Assembly (NCBI RefSeq): GCF_018966525.1
Contig: NZ_CP076607.1
Span: 1-64,000 of the forward strand
Reading direction: 5' to 3'
Length of the DNA: 64,000 bases
Source of the DNA: Paenibacillus sophorae
GTDB lineage: Bacteria; Bacillota; Bacilli; Paenibacillales; Paenibacillaceae
In this document: positions 1 to 7,340 of the stretch, in pieces
Layout of the letters: each line of letters opens with the position of its first letter
How positions within the stretch are numbered: the stretch's first letter is position 1
Made by a program: the position numbers and the translations under genes
Notes under the pieces: generated by a model
Told to the model about the DNA's origin: nothing
The model's input: the letters and a program-made list of their open reading frames with translations, nothing else
Databases searched by the model: none

Positions 1-95
1 TGAATGAATATTTACTGTTTTGTGAATATTCATTCAACAGTATCTATGACGTCAGAATACCTCTTTATCGCACAACATGTCAATGAATATTCATT
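1..95. promoter_or_regulatory. Palindromic operators in the divergent immR control region
   Basis: A 12-bp inverted repeat (TGAATGAATATT at 1-12, AATATTCATTCA at 25-36) and a perfect palindrome AATGAATATTCATT at 82-95 share the core TGAATATTCA. They sit between a leftward promoter at 54-84 and the rightward promoter of the XRE gene. I infer that they are binding sites for the XRE repressor encoded at 175. The palindrome at 82-95 touches the -35 box of the leftward promoter, which would suit repression of the genes leaving the window to the left. The sites are seen directly; the identity of the binding protein is inferred. Confidence 0.65.
54..84 (-). promoter_or_regulatory. Leftward sigma-A-type promoter of the mobile element
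   Basis: Read on the minus strand there is TTGACA (84-79), an 18-nt spacer and TATTCT (59-54). It would drive genes beyond position 1. In ICEBs1 the corresponding divergent promoter drives xis and the transfer genes and is repressed by ImmR. The -35 box adjoins the AATGAATATTCATT palindrome. Confidence 0.55.
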
Positions 96-113
96 TAACA
101 AGAACAAATTATG

Positions 114-166
114 TTGAATAAATCTTCAACAGTGTGTTAATATTAGAATATAAATAACTGAAGGGA
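114..166 (+). promoter_or_regulatory. Promoter and ribosome-binding site of the XRE gene
   Basis: TTGAAT (114-119), a 17-nt spacer and TTAATA (137-142) form a plausible sigma-A promoter. AAGGGA at 161-166 is a ribosome-binding site 8 nt before the ATG at 175. The promoter lies just downstream of the palindrome at 82-95, so autoregulation is possible. Confidence 0.5.
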
Positions 167-174
167 CGATTAAA

Positions 175-1050
175 ATGAAATATTCTGAGTTGTTAACTCA
201 ATATATCGAAGCCAGTGGCCTTTCTTTGAGTGAAATCGCTAAAAGAATGGACGAGGAAAAAGGCATAAAAATTGATCGTTCATATATTTCGATGCTAAAA
301 AACGATAAAACAAAAAATCCTGCTTCTGAGGAAATGAATAGAGCTCTTGCCGAAATTACTGGGGGCGATCCGGAACGGCTGGTATTAGCTGCTTACTATG
401 AAAAAGCACCTGTCATTGTTAAGAACTCATTAAAGGATTCTGAACAATATCGGCAATTCAAAAAATTTATAGTTGAATCTGACTTTATTCTTCAGCATTT
501 CAAAGACACGGGGATAGACAATCCTACTGATGAAATGAAGGAAGAGGCGGTAGTTGCTTTCATTGATTCAATAACACATGATGATTTTATTGAGCTTTGG
601 CATGCAATGCTTAAACTTTTGTTGCTTAAAAACCCAAAAGAATTCAGAGAGATTGCAAAATTAACCTATAACAAGCCGATCAACGTAGAAGAAGTCCACA
701 AACTTGAAGAGCTTAGATTAAGAAAAGGTCTGTCTCGGGAAGATGTTGCAACTTCTTTATCGATTCCAGTAAAAGAATATGAATATCTAGAACTTTTAGG
801 AGGGTTCTCATTTTCAAGTGAGAATTCTGATATGTATAAGAAAGCAATCGATTATTTAGAAAGTTTTGAAGGCGGAACAAATAAAGAGGCTCGTGAATTT
901 GAGGCATTTATGAAAAATCCTGAACATGGCTTATTTTTTAAAGATTATCTTGAAGCGCCAGAAGAACGCAAAAAGGAAATGTTGACTTTCTGGAGATTTA
1001 TTAAGCAGGTTGAAGAGGAAGAGAAAGCGGAAGGCGAAAAGGATAAATAA
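175..1050 (+). CDS. XRE-family repressor of a mobile element (ImmR-like position)
   Basis: A 291-aa cytoplasmic DNA-binding protein. An N-terminal XRE helix-turn-helix spans about residues 4-62 (LSLSEIAKRMDEEKG, then SYISMLKND as recognition region). A second XRE-like segment lies at about 176-230 (ELRLRKGLSREDVATSLSI), joined by a helical, acidic linker. It is followed by an ImmA-type peptidase gene and an integrase gene, and faces a divergent promoter flanked by palindromes. This is the ImmR layout of ICEBs1, so I infer that it maintains the integrated state and is removed by cleavage by the neighbouring peptidase. It is much longer than ImmR or typical phage cI-like XRE proteins (about 110-150 aa). 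The gene is visibly more AT-rich than the ribosomal genes to the right, consistent with transfer. Its regulatory target is inferred only. Confidence 0.8.
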   Translation: MKYSELLTQYIEASGLSLSEIAKRMDEEKGIKIDRSYISMLKNDKTKNPASEEMNRALAEITGGDPERLVLAAYYEKAPVIVKNSLKDSEQYRQFKKFIVESDFILQHFKDTGIDNPTDEMKEEAVVAFIDSITHDDFIELWHAMLKLLLLKNPKEFREIAKLTYNKPINVEEVHKLEELRLRKGLSREDVATSLSIPVKEYEYLELLGGFSFSSENSDMYKKAIDYLESFEGGTNKEAREFEAFMKNPEHGLFFKDYLEAPEERKKEMLTFWRFIKQVEEEEKAEGEKDK

Positions 1051-1140
1051 CATAGGATCAGCAAATGTCGTGGCATCAGCTCCGAGCTGATTCCGCTTAC
1101 CCATACATACGAACACACATTCTTATCCAGGAGGATTAAT

Positions 1141-2025
1141 ATGTTTATTCATTACAAAAAAACACATCTTGAAGAATATGTAGAACAACTTTACATAGAT
1201 CACCACATCATGAGCCCTAAAGATATAACGATTGATTGCATTGCCGCTCGACTTCGGATTCGTCTTAAGTTTTCGCCAATCGAAAGTCGTTCACATCGTC
1301 TGAAGTCAGGCACTTTCTGCATGATCCTTGATTCTCGCAAAAACGAAACTGATCAGCGAAAGGATTTTCTACACGAACTCGGTCACTTGTTGCGACATGA
1401 AGGAAATCAAATCGCCATGCTGCAATCCTTTGTTCAATATCAAGAAGAAGACAGTGAGCAGTTCGCCTTATATGCTTTGATGCCCTTCTTCATGATTGAG
1501 CGATTGGAACTCTCTCCGGACCGTAAACAAGCCGTGCAGCAATTGGCCACCATGTTTGCGGTCGGGACAGAGCTTGCCAGCAAAAGATACGGGCAAATCT
1601 TACGCCGCGAATTTGAAGGAACTACACTTGCGGAGACTTCAGCCGCATATCAACCTGGAAAGGAGGTGAAATCTTGTGTGTCAGATGAAGTGCAAATTAT
1701 GGCCTATTACGATCCATCAGGAACGTATGACGGCCCCTCACAGCTAATCGTCATCCTGGACGAGTGGACATTGATTAACTGCCGTGAAATCGAATTGCCA
1801 ATTGGCGAAAGACTACCGGAAATAGATCCGGAAGAAATGTTTGGCGCTGAATGCACCCCTGTACACAGCAGCGATGTGATTTGCTTTGATGGCGTTGTTA
1901 CTCTTCAAGTGTATGAGCTGCTGTACCGATACGGCCTCACAAAGCAAACATTTGTTATCCACATGCGCGATGTGGAAATGTTAATGGCGCGCGATCAATC
2001 AATGATCCGAAAATTAAGCTGGTAA
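1141..2025 (+). CDS. ImmA/IrrE-family metallopeptidase with C-terminal extension
   Basis: A 294-aa protein carrying the zinc-metallopeptidase motif HELGH at residues 78-82 within DFLHELGHLLRHEGN. An acidic stretch at 101-106 (QEEDSEQFA) should supply the third zinc ligand. Members of this family cleave XRE repressors to induce integrative elements or phages; the likely substrate is the product of the gene just upstream. AGGAGG sits 7 nt before the ATG. The peptidase part ends near residue 165. The last ~115 residues (from about 180) form a region I do not recognise, beginning right after an internal AAGGAGG and an in-frame GTG at 1678, so a separate short product is possible. The integrase gene follows after 12 nt, suggesting one transcript. 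Confidence 0.85.
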   Translation: MFIHYKKTHLEEYVEQLYIDHHIMSPKDITIDCIAARLRIRLKFSPIESRSHRLKSGTFCMILDSRKNETDQRKDFLHELGHLLRHEGNQIAMLQSFVQYQEEDSEQFALYALMPFFMIERLELSPDRKQAVQQLATMFAVGTELASKRYGQILRREFEGTTLAETSAAYQPGKEVKSCVSDEVQIMAYYDPSGTYDGPSQLIVILDEWTLINCREIELPIGERLPEIDPEEMFGAECTPVHSSDVICFDGVVTLQVYELLYRYGLTKQTFVIHMRDVEMLMARDQSMIRKLSW

Positions 2026-2037
2026 GGAGGAATTGTT

Positions 2038-3234
2038 ATGGCAAGTTTTCAAAAATACGACACAAAGGACGGACCGCGCTGGTTGTACAAGTATTACAGC
2101 ACAATCAATCCAGAAACGGGCAAGCGGAAACAGTCAACAAAGCGAGGATTCAGAACGAAGAAAGAAGCGCAGCTTGACGCCGCTCAGACGGAGAAAGAAA
2201 TTGCTGATGGATCATTCGTTGCCCAGGATAGAACAATTACCTTCGAGAAGGTGTACGAACAGTGGTATGCTACCCATTCGCCAAACTTCAAGCCCAGCAC
2301 CAAAAAAGCTGTCCGTTCCAAGTTCAAACAGCAACTGCTACCGCGCTTCGGGAATATCAAAATGGTCGACATCACACGATCTTACTGCCAAGAAGTCATT
2401 AACGAAATGGCAAAAAAAATTACGACCATCGACAACATGAAGATGTACGCAAATCAGATCTTTGAGTATGGGATCAAGATGAACATCATTACACGAAACC
2501 CGATGAAAGGAGCCGTGATTCCCAAGTCGGATGATGAACATTTGGCAGACAGTCAAAAGGAACGGAATTACTGGGAAAAGCATGAAATCAAACGATTCTT
2601 GGGGATAGTCAAAGAGGAATTCGAATTCAAGGATTTTCTTATGTTTCACTTGCTGATCTACACAGGAGCGCGTAAAGGTGAAGTGCTGGCATTGCGCTGG
2701 AGCGATATCGACTTCAAGAAAAAAACTGTTTCTCTGAATAAGACACTATTTCACGAAAAAGACAAGGGGTTCATGGCTCTAACATCGAAAACAGCTGCCT
2801 CACGGCGCGTTCTGAGTCTGGACGATACAACACTGGGTTTACTCAAAAAACGCCGATCAGAGCAAAATAGGGGCCCTGTGGCACCTATCAATCCTACGGA
2901 TGACCGGCTCATATTCACCCGCGAGGACGGTACACCGATCCGCTTGGCATATCCAAACGACAAACTGAATGAAATTATCGAGAATCACAAGCTGCACTCT
3001 ATTACTGTTCACGGCCTGCGGCATACGCACGCTTCACTGCTATTCGAAGCTGGCGCCAGCATCAAAGAAGTGCAGGAACGGCTCGGGCATTCGGATATCA
3101 AAATGACCATGAACATTTACACCCATGTCACGAATGCGGCCAAGGAAAAAACCGCCGACCGATTCGAAAAATTCATGGAATCAGAACCACCGGTCACCGG
3201 ATCGGATGTGGTCACGAATGGTCAGGAAAAATAA
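2038..3234 (+). CDS. int: Tyrosine recombinase / site-specific integrase
   Basis: A 398-aa integrase of the ICE/temperate-phage type. An N-terminal arm-binding domain (residues ~10-50, WLYKYYSTINPETGKRKQST) is followed by a core-binding SAM-like domain (~65-165) and the catalytic domain. The catalytic residues are visible: R212 in GARKGE, H325 and R328 in HGLRHTH, H351 in LGHSD, and nucleophile Y361 in NIYTHV. It would integrate and excise the element whose end lies here. GGAGG precedes the ATG by 8 nt, and the gene is the last of the immR-immA-int run. It ends 97 bp from the rpsI stop codon, so the attachment site should lie between 3235 and about 3335. The intact catalytic set suggests a functional enzyme. 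Confidence 0.93.
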   Translation: MASFQKYDTKDGPRWLYKYYSTINPETGKRKQSTKRGFRTKKEAQLDAAQTEKEIADGSFVAQDRTITFEKVYEQWYATHSPNFKPSTKKAVRSKFKQQLLPRFGNIKMVDITRSYCQEVINEMAKKITTIDNMKMYANQIFEYGIKMNIITRNPMKGAVIPKSDDEHLADSQKERNYWEKHEIKRFLGIVKEEFEFKDFLMFHLLIYTGARKGEVLALRWSDIDFKKKTVSLNKTLFHEKDKGFMALTSKTAASRRVLSLDDTTLGLLKKRRSEQNRGPVAPINPTDDRLIFTREDGTPIRLAYPNDKLNEIIENHKLHSITVHGLRHTHASLLFEAGASIKEVQERLGHSDIKMTMNIYTHVTNAAKEKTADRFEKFMESEPPVTGSDVVTNGQEK

Positions 3235-3255
3235 ATATGGTCAAAATATGGTCAC
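3192..3255 (+). repeat. Phased GGTCA repeats: candidate integrase arm-type sites
   Basis: GGTCA occurs at 3192, 3210, 3220, 3239 and 3250, with spacings of 18, 10, 19 and 11 bp, which are about one or two helical turns. The array overlaps the last codons of int and the start of the junction with the chromosome. Short, phased direct repeats next to an attachment core are what tyrosine integrases bind with their N-terminal domain. The repeats are directly visible; their role as arm sites is inferred. Confidence 0.45.
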
Positions 3256-3270
3256 GGCTTGTTTCGAGGG

Positions 3271-3305
3271 CAAAATAAAAGCCCCTGGCTGTGAGGGCCA
3301 GAGGC
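3271..3305 (-). terminator. Intrinsic terminator of the rplM-rpsI operon
   Basis: On the minus strand GCCTCTGGC, a short loop and GCCAGGGGC (one mismatch) form a stem, followed by TTTTATTTTG. It lies 27 nt after the rpsI stop and marks the host side of the junction with the mobile element. Confidence 0.8.
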
Positions 3306-3331
3306 TGAAATTCCTTGATGCACAAGGGATA

Positions 3332-3724
3332 TTAACGTTTCGAGAACTGAGGCGCACGACGTGCAGCCTTGAGGCCGTATTTCTTACGTTCCTTCATACG
3401 TGGGTCACGAGTCAGGAATCCGGCTTTCTTCAAGGAAGAACGGTATTCTGGATCTGCTTTCAGCAGAGCGCGGGAAATACCGTGACGGATTGCGCCGGCT
3501 TGGCCGGAAATTCCGCCTCCGTGAGCGATAACCAGAACATCGTAGCTGCCCAGCGTTTCAGTCAGAGTCAAAGGTTGCTTAACAATCAGTTTGAGTGTTT
3601 CCAAACCAAAATATTCGTTGATGTCGCGTTTGTTAATGACAATGCGTCCTTCACCCGGTACGAGGCGAACACGTGCTACCGAATGTTTACGACGACCTGT
3701 CCCATAGTATTGTACTTGTGCCAT
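3332..3724 (-). CDS. rpsI: 30S ribosomal protein S9
   Basis: A 130-aa S9, the usual length. It begins AQVQYYGTGRRKHSVARVRL and ends in the characteristic basic tail APQFSKR, whose last residues reach the P-site tRNA in the 30S head. It is cotranscribed with rplM, 20 nt upstream, as in Bacillales. The integrated element ends just beyond its terminator. The coding sequence is intact, so integration did not damage it. Confidence 0.97.
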   Translation of the reverse strand: MAQVQYYGTGRRKHSVARVRLVPGEGRIVINKRDINEYFGLETLKLIVKQPLTLTETLGSYDVLVIAHGGGISGQAGAIRHGISRALLKADPEYRSSLKKAGFLTRDPRMKERKKYGLKAARRAPQFSKR

Positions 3725-3744
3725 GAAACTGTCCTCCCTTATTC

Positions 3745-4182
3745 TTATCCGCGAAGTTCGTAAACTTCAGGTTTTTGTGCTGCGTGTGGATGCTCGGCGC
3801 CGGCATAAACTTTCAATCTCAGCTTCATCGCATTGCCTTGGCGAGTCTTCGGAATCATACCATGAACGGCAGATTCAATTACACGCTCAGGTTTGCTGTT
3901 CAGCAAGGTTTCAGCTGTGGTTACTTTCAGACCGCCCGGATGCAGCGAGTGACGGTAGTATTTCTTGTTTTGCAGTTTCTTGCCAGTCAGGTGAATCTTC
4001 TCGGCGTTGATAACGATGACGAAGTCGCCAGTATCAACATGAGGTGTAAATTGCGGTTTGTGTTTGCCGCGGATCAAAGCGGCGGCTTCACTTGCCAGAC
4101 GGCCGAGTGTTTTGCCTTCGGCATCGATAATATGCCAGTTGCGTTCAACTTCGTTCGGCTTCGCCATGTAGGTGGTACGCAT
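3745..4182 (-). CDS. rplM: 50S ribosomal protein L13
   Basis: A 145-aa L13 with the standard start MRTTYMAKPNEVERNWHIIDA and the family signatures GRLASEAAALIRGKHKP and GDFVIVINAEKI. It is an early-assembling 50S protein binding 23S rRNA. AAGGAGGAAC precedes the ATG. It leads the rplM-rpsI unit and has its own promoter (4325-4353) and a structured leader, so it can be expressed independently of truA. Confidence 0.97.
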   Translation of the reverse strand: MRTTYMAKPNEVERNWHIIDAEGKTLGRLASEAAALIRGKHKPQFTPHVDTGDFVIVINAEKIHLTGKKLQNKKYYRHSLHPGGLKVTTAETLLNSKPERVIESAVHGMIPKTRQGNAMKLRLKVYAGAEHPHAAQKPEVYELRG

Positions 4183-4275
4183 GAATAGTTCCTCCTTGTT
4201 CTCGTACGAAAATCTCGTATATCTGATTTCTCATCGAAATTACATTTTTGATTGTTAGGTAAAGCATTTTTCAGG

Positions 4276-4315
4276 GTTTTCTTGATCGGGGCTGTGGGAT
4301 AGCCATCAAGAAAAC
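4276..4315 (-). promoter_or_regulatory. Long leader hairpin upstream of rplM (candidate L13 leader)
   Basis: A perfect 11-bp stem (GTTTTCTTGAT / ATCAAGAAAAC) encloses an inner GGCT/AGCC pairing. It lies directly downstream of the rplM promoter and about 94 nt before the start codon. L13 leaders in Firmicutes are known autoregulatory RNA elements in this position. I assign it by position and structure, not by a consensus match. Confidence 0.45.
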
Positions 4316-4324
4316 ACAACTTTT

Positions 4325-4353
4325 ATTTTACAGGATAAGCATGCCAAGTGCAA
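4325..4353 (-). promoter_or_regulatory. rplM-rpsI promoter
   Basis: On the minus strand TTGCAC (4353-4348), a 17-nt spacer and TAAAAT (4330-4325) make a good sigma-A promoter. It lies in the truA-rplM gap and begins transcription about 10 nt before the leader hairpin. Confidence 0.7.
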
Positions 4354-4402
4354 GAGATTTTCCGATCATTATTTTGCTTTTTTCAGCAAACTGATGTGAA
4401 TT

Positions 4403-5182
4403 TCATTCTTGCGAATCCCGGTAGCTTACATCCCATAGCGCCAGTCCTTTAGCCACCGCAGTCGGGCCGGCTGCCGCCCGGTCGCATGCTGCCAGAATGT
4501 CCGCTATGGTCTCCGGTCCGCGTTTGCCCTCTCCCACTTGAATCAGCGTACCCATGATAATCCGTACCATATGCTGCAAAAACCCACTGCCGGTAATGTA
4601 AGTGTGAATGACACCCTGATCGGACGAGTCCGGCCTGCACATGCTTCGGTCAATCTCCATATACGCTTTATAAATTGTACGGACATGCGAGGTCTTCGTC
4701 GATTTCCGCGATGCAAAGGAGGTGAAATCATAGGTGCCGACCAGAGGGACGAGTCCTTTCTCCATTGCCTTCACATCAAGCGCTACGGGATGATGAAACT
4801 GAAAGCGCCGCTGAAAAGGATCCGGAAACCGGTTCCCATTGATCGTGTATCGATAGGTCTTCCGCTTGGCTGCCCGGCGGGAATGGAAAGAGAGCGGCAC
4901 TTCGTGTGCTTCCGTAACCACGATATCTTCCGGCAGACGTGCGTTCAGCGCCAGACACCAGCGCTCAAGCGGAATACGCGACGCTGTCTCGAAATTAAAA
5001 GGCTGTCCATATGCATGAACGCCGGCGTCCGTACGTCCGGAAGCGGTAATCTTCAACACTTCACCTGTCAGATGGGCAATAGCCTGTTCCAGCTTATCTT
5101 GAACTGTGTTGCCTCCGGGCTGAGTCTGAAAGCCATCATAGTTCGTACCGTCATAGGTGACTTTCATGAATAGATTGCGCAT
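4403..5182 (-). CDS. truA: tRNA pseudouridine(38-40) synthase TruA
   Basis: Modifies uridines 38-40 in the anticodon arm of tRNAs. The 259-aa form begins MRNLFMKVTYDGTNYDGFQ. The catalytic aspartate is D52 in ASGRTDAGVHAYGQ. The open frame extends 31 codons further upstream (to a GTG at 5275), but that part runs through a terminator hairpin and is not conserved-looking. GGGAGGAG lies 6 nt before the ATG at 5182, so I chose that start. In B. subtilis, ecfA1, ecfA2 and ecfT lie between rplQ and truA; here they are absent, and a terminator separates truA from rplQ. Confidence 0.95.
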   Translation of the reverse strand: MRNLFMKVTYDGTNYDGFQTQPGGNTVQDKLEQAIAHLTGEVLKITASGRTDAGVHAYGQPFNFETASRIPLERWCLALNARLPEDIVVTEAHEVPLSFHSRRAAKRKTYRYTINGNRFPDPFQRRFQFHHPVALDVKAMEKGLVPLVGTYDFTSFASRKSTKTSHVRTIYKAYMEIDRSMCRPDSSDQGVIHTYITGSGFLQHMVRIIMGTLIQVGEGKRGPETIADILAACDRAAAGPTAVAKGLALWDVSYRDSQE

Positions 5183-5197
5183 TTCGGCTCTCCTCCC

Positions 5198-5229
5198 AAA
5201 AAAAAGAAGCCCCTTCGGGAGCTCCTTCC
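5198..5229 (-). terminator. Intrinsic terminator between rplQ and truA
   Basis: On the minus strand a GGAGCTCC-CGAA-GGGGCTTC hairpin is followed by eight T residues, immediately before the truA ribosome-binding site. It should end most transcripts of the alpha operon. truA would then depend on readthrough, or on a promoter I could not place in 5230-5449. Confidence 0.75.
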
Positions 5230-5449
5230 ATTGAACAAGCGGATTTCCGCGGTTTACTGCACGACTGGCGGACACCTATGCAGATATCCGGTAGATCACG
5301 CCGTCGGTAGGAGCCGGGACATGACGCCGCCTCTCCGAAAGAAGAGCCGGGCCATATTCCACTGATACAATAACACGGATCATCCCCTACCCTTCTCCAA
5401 AAGAGATGGATAACAGGGGCAATCGGGAAATCAAGCTTGCTGCCATTAA

Positions 5450-5815
5450 CTAGGCACGGTCTACCAGTTCAAGGTACACCATAGGTGCCGAGTCGCCGCG
5501 GCGAGGTCCGAGCTTCAGGATACGAGTGTATCCGCCTGGACGTTCCGTATAGCGCGGTGCGATTTCAGCGAACAGTTTTTGAATTGCATCCTGCTCACCG
5601 TCGGCAGTTTCGCGGCGTACGAATGCAGCTACTTGACGACGGGCATGCAGATCGCCCTTTTTCGCTTTCGTGATCAGTTTTTCGGCGATGGAACGAACTT
5701 CCTTCGCTTTCGCTTCCGTGGTTTGGATGCGCTCATATAAGAACAGGTCCGTTACCAAGTCGCGGAACAATGCTTTACGCGCACTGGAATCACGGCCCAA
5801 CTTTTGGTATGCCAT
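5450..5815 (-). CDS. rplQ: 50S ribosomal protein L17
   Basis: A 121-aa L17 at the polypeptide-exit-tunnel rim. It begins AYQKLGRDSSARKALFRDL and contains RIQTTEAKAKEVRSIAEKLIT and the C-terminal GGYTRILKLGPRRGD and MVYLELVD, all typical. It follows rpoA by 35 nt and is the last gene of the S10-spc-alpha run. A 267-nt non-coding stretch and then truA follow. Only a weak 35-codon frame (5276-5383, minus) is present in that gap. Confidence 0.97.
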   Translation of the reverse strand: MAYQKLGRDSSARKALFRDLVTDLFLYERIQTTEAKAKEVRSIAEKLITKAKKGDLHARRQVAAFVRRETADGEQDAIQKLFAEIAPRYTERPGGYTRILKLGPRRGDSAPMVYLELVDRA

Positions 5816-5850
5816 GTTTTTCCCTCCTCTACTTCGTCAATCTTATCGCT

Positions 5851-6795
5851 TTATTCTTCGGTACGCAGACCCAAACCGAGCTCTTCGAGCTTCTCCTGAA
5901 CTTCTTCCAAAGATTTGCGGCCCAGGTTGCGGACCTTCATCATATCTTCTTCCGTTTTCGTGGTAAGCTCCTGCACCGTATTGATGCCGGCGCGTTTGAG
6001 ACAGTTGTAGGAACGGACCGAAAGATCCAGCTCTTCGATTGTCATCTCAAGCACTTTTTCTTTTTTGTCTTCTTCTTTTTCAACCATAATCTCGGCATCT
6101 TTTGCTTCATCCGTAAGACCTACGAACAATACAAGATGCTCATTCAAGATTTTGGCTCCAAGGCTAACAGCCTCTTCCGGTCTGATGCTGCCATCGGTCC
6201 AGATTTCCATCGTCAACTTGTCGTAGTTGGTCACTTGACCGACACGGGTATTGTCGATTGTGTAATTCACACGGGAAATCGGAGTGTAGATGGAATCTAC
6301 CGGAATGACGCCGATCGGCTGGTCTTCGCGCTTGTTACGGTCCGCTTGGACATAGCCGCGACCCCGGCCTGCAAATATACGCATGTGAAGTCTCGCGCCA
6401 GGTCCCAGCGTTGCAATATGAAGGTCCGGGTTAAGGATCTCAACATCGCTGTCCGCACGGATGTCACCTGCGGTTACGACGCCTTCCCCTTCAGCATCAA
6501 TCTCGAACACTTTCTCTTCGTCTGAATGAATCTTCAGGGAAAGAGCTTTGAGGTTCAAAATGATTTCGGTCACGTCTTCCATTACGCCGGGAACGGTGGA
6601 GAACTCATGCAGAACGCCGTCAATTTGGACCGAGGTCACTGCGGCTCCCGGAAGGGAGGACAGCAGTATCCGGCGAAGCGAGTTCCCCAGAGTCGTGCCA
6701 TATCCACGTTCCAGCGGTTCTACTACGAATTTCCCATAGGTTCCTTCATCATTAGCTTCTACGGTCTCAATCTTCGGCTTTTCGATTTCTATCAC
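5851..6795 (-). CDS. rpoA: RNA polymerase subunit alpha
   Basis: A 314-aa alpha subunit, the usual Bacillales length. The N-terminal dimerisation domain runs to about residue 228 (FVVEPLERGYGTTLGNSLRRILLSS). After an acidic linker (EKEEDKKEKV) the C-terminal domain contacts UP elements and activators (ELDLSVRSYNCLKRAGINTVQEL ... NLGRKSLEEVQEKL). Translation starts at GTG, 9 nt after AAGGAGGG. It lies between rpsK and rplQ with an unusually open 129-nt gap to rpsK; I found no convincing promoter there. Confidence 0.97.
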   Translation of the reverse strand: MIEIEKPKIETVEANDEGTYGKFVVEPLERGYGTTLGNSLRRILLSSLPGAAVTSVQIDGVLHEFSTVPGVMEDVTEIILNLKALSLKIHSDEEKVFEIDAEGEGVVTAGDIRADSDVEILNPDLHIATLGPGARLHMRIFAGRGRGYVQADRNKREDQPIGVIPVDSIYTPISRVNYTIDNTRVGQVTNYDKLTMEIWTDGSIRPEEAVSLGAKILNEHLVLFVGLTDEAKDAEIMVEKEEDKKEKVLEMTIEELDLSVRSYNCLKRAGINTVQELTTKTEEDMMKVRNLGRKSLEEVQEKLEELGLGLRTEE

Positions 6796-6925
6796 GAGTG
6801 TAACCCTCCTTCAACGTCGCTCCTATATGAAACTGTCACCCCATCAGGTGTATCATGTAGTATGCCTAAACAACCATTATTAGCAGATTGTGCCGGATTT
6901 ATACCACATTTACATCGCTGATTCA

Positions 6926-7321
6926 CTATACGCGGCGACGTTTCGGCGGACGGCATCCATTGTGCGGAACCGGAGTGACGTCTTTAATGAGGTTAACTTC
7001 AAGGCCTGCGGCTTGAAGGGAACGGATGGCTGCTTCGCGGCCCGCGCCCGGTCCTTTAACCATAACTTCGACACTCTTCATGCCGTGCTCCATAGCTGCC
7101 TTAGCTGCAACTTCTGCCGCCATTTGGGCTGCGAACGGAGTCGACTTACGGGAACCCCTAAATCCTTGGCCGCCGGAGCTTGCCCAGGAAATAGCGTTGC
7201 CGTGAGGATCCGTGATGGTAACGATGGTATTGTTGAACGTGGAACGGATATGTGCCACGCCGGATTCGATATTTTTACGGTCGCGACGTTTCGTACGTAC
7301 GACTTTTTTCGGTTTAGCCAT
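6926..7321 (-). CDS. rpsK: 30S ribosomal protein S11
   Basis: A 131-aa S11 of the 30S platform. It has the basic N-terminus AKPKKVVRTKRRDRKNIESG, the signature HIRSTFNNTIVTITDPHGNA, and ends with PHNGCRPPKRRRV. It is 19 nt downstream of rpsM in the alpha operon and has a GGGGGGAT ribosome-binding site. Nothing unusual is seen in the protein. Confidence 0.97.
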   Translation of the reverse strand: MAKPKKVVRTKRRDRKNIESGVAHIRSTFNNTIVTITDPHGNAISWASSGGQGFRGSRKSTPFAAQMAAEVAAKAAMEHGMKSVEVMVKGPGAGREAAIRSLQAAGLEVNLIKDVTPVPHNGCRPPKRRRV

Positions 7322-7340
7322 TGTCTCTTATCCCCCCTTA

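Noticed and set aside
5183..5275. Possible T-box because of AAACCGCGG near 5250 and the hairpin with a T-run
   Set aside because: The conserved GGTGGNACCGCG is not present and there is no stem I region; the hairpin is better read as a plain terminator.
5276..5383. A 35-codon minus-strand frame (MIRVIVSVEYGPALL...) preceded by AAGGGTAGGGG in the rplQ-truA gap
   Set aside because: Too short, with no family resemblance and no close-by promoter. It may be chance, so it is only mentioned in the gap description.
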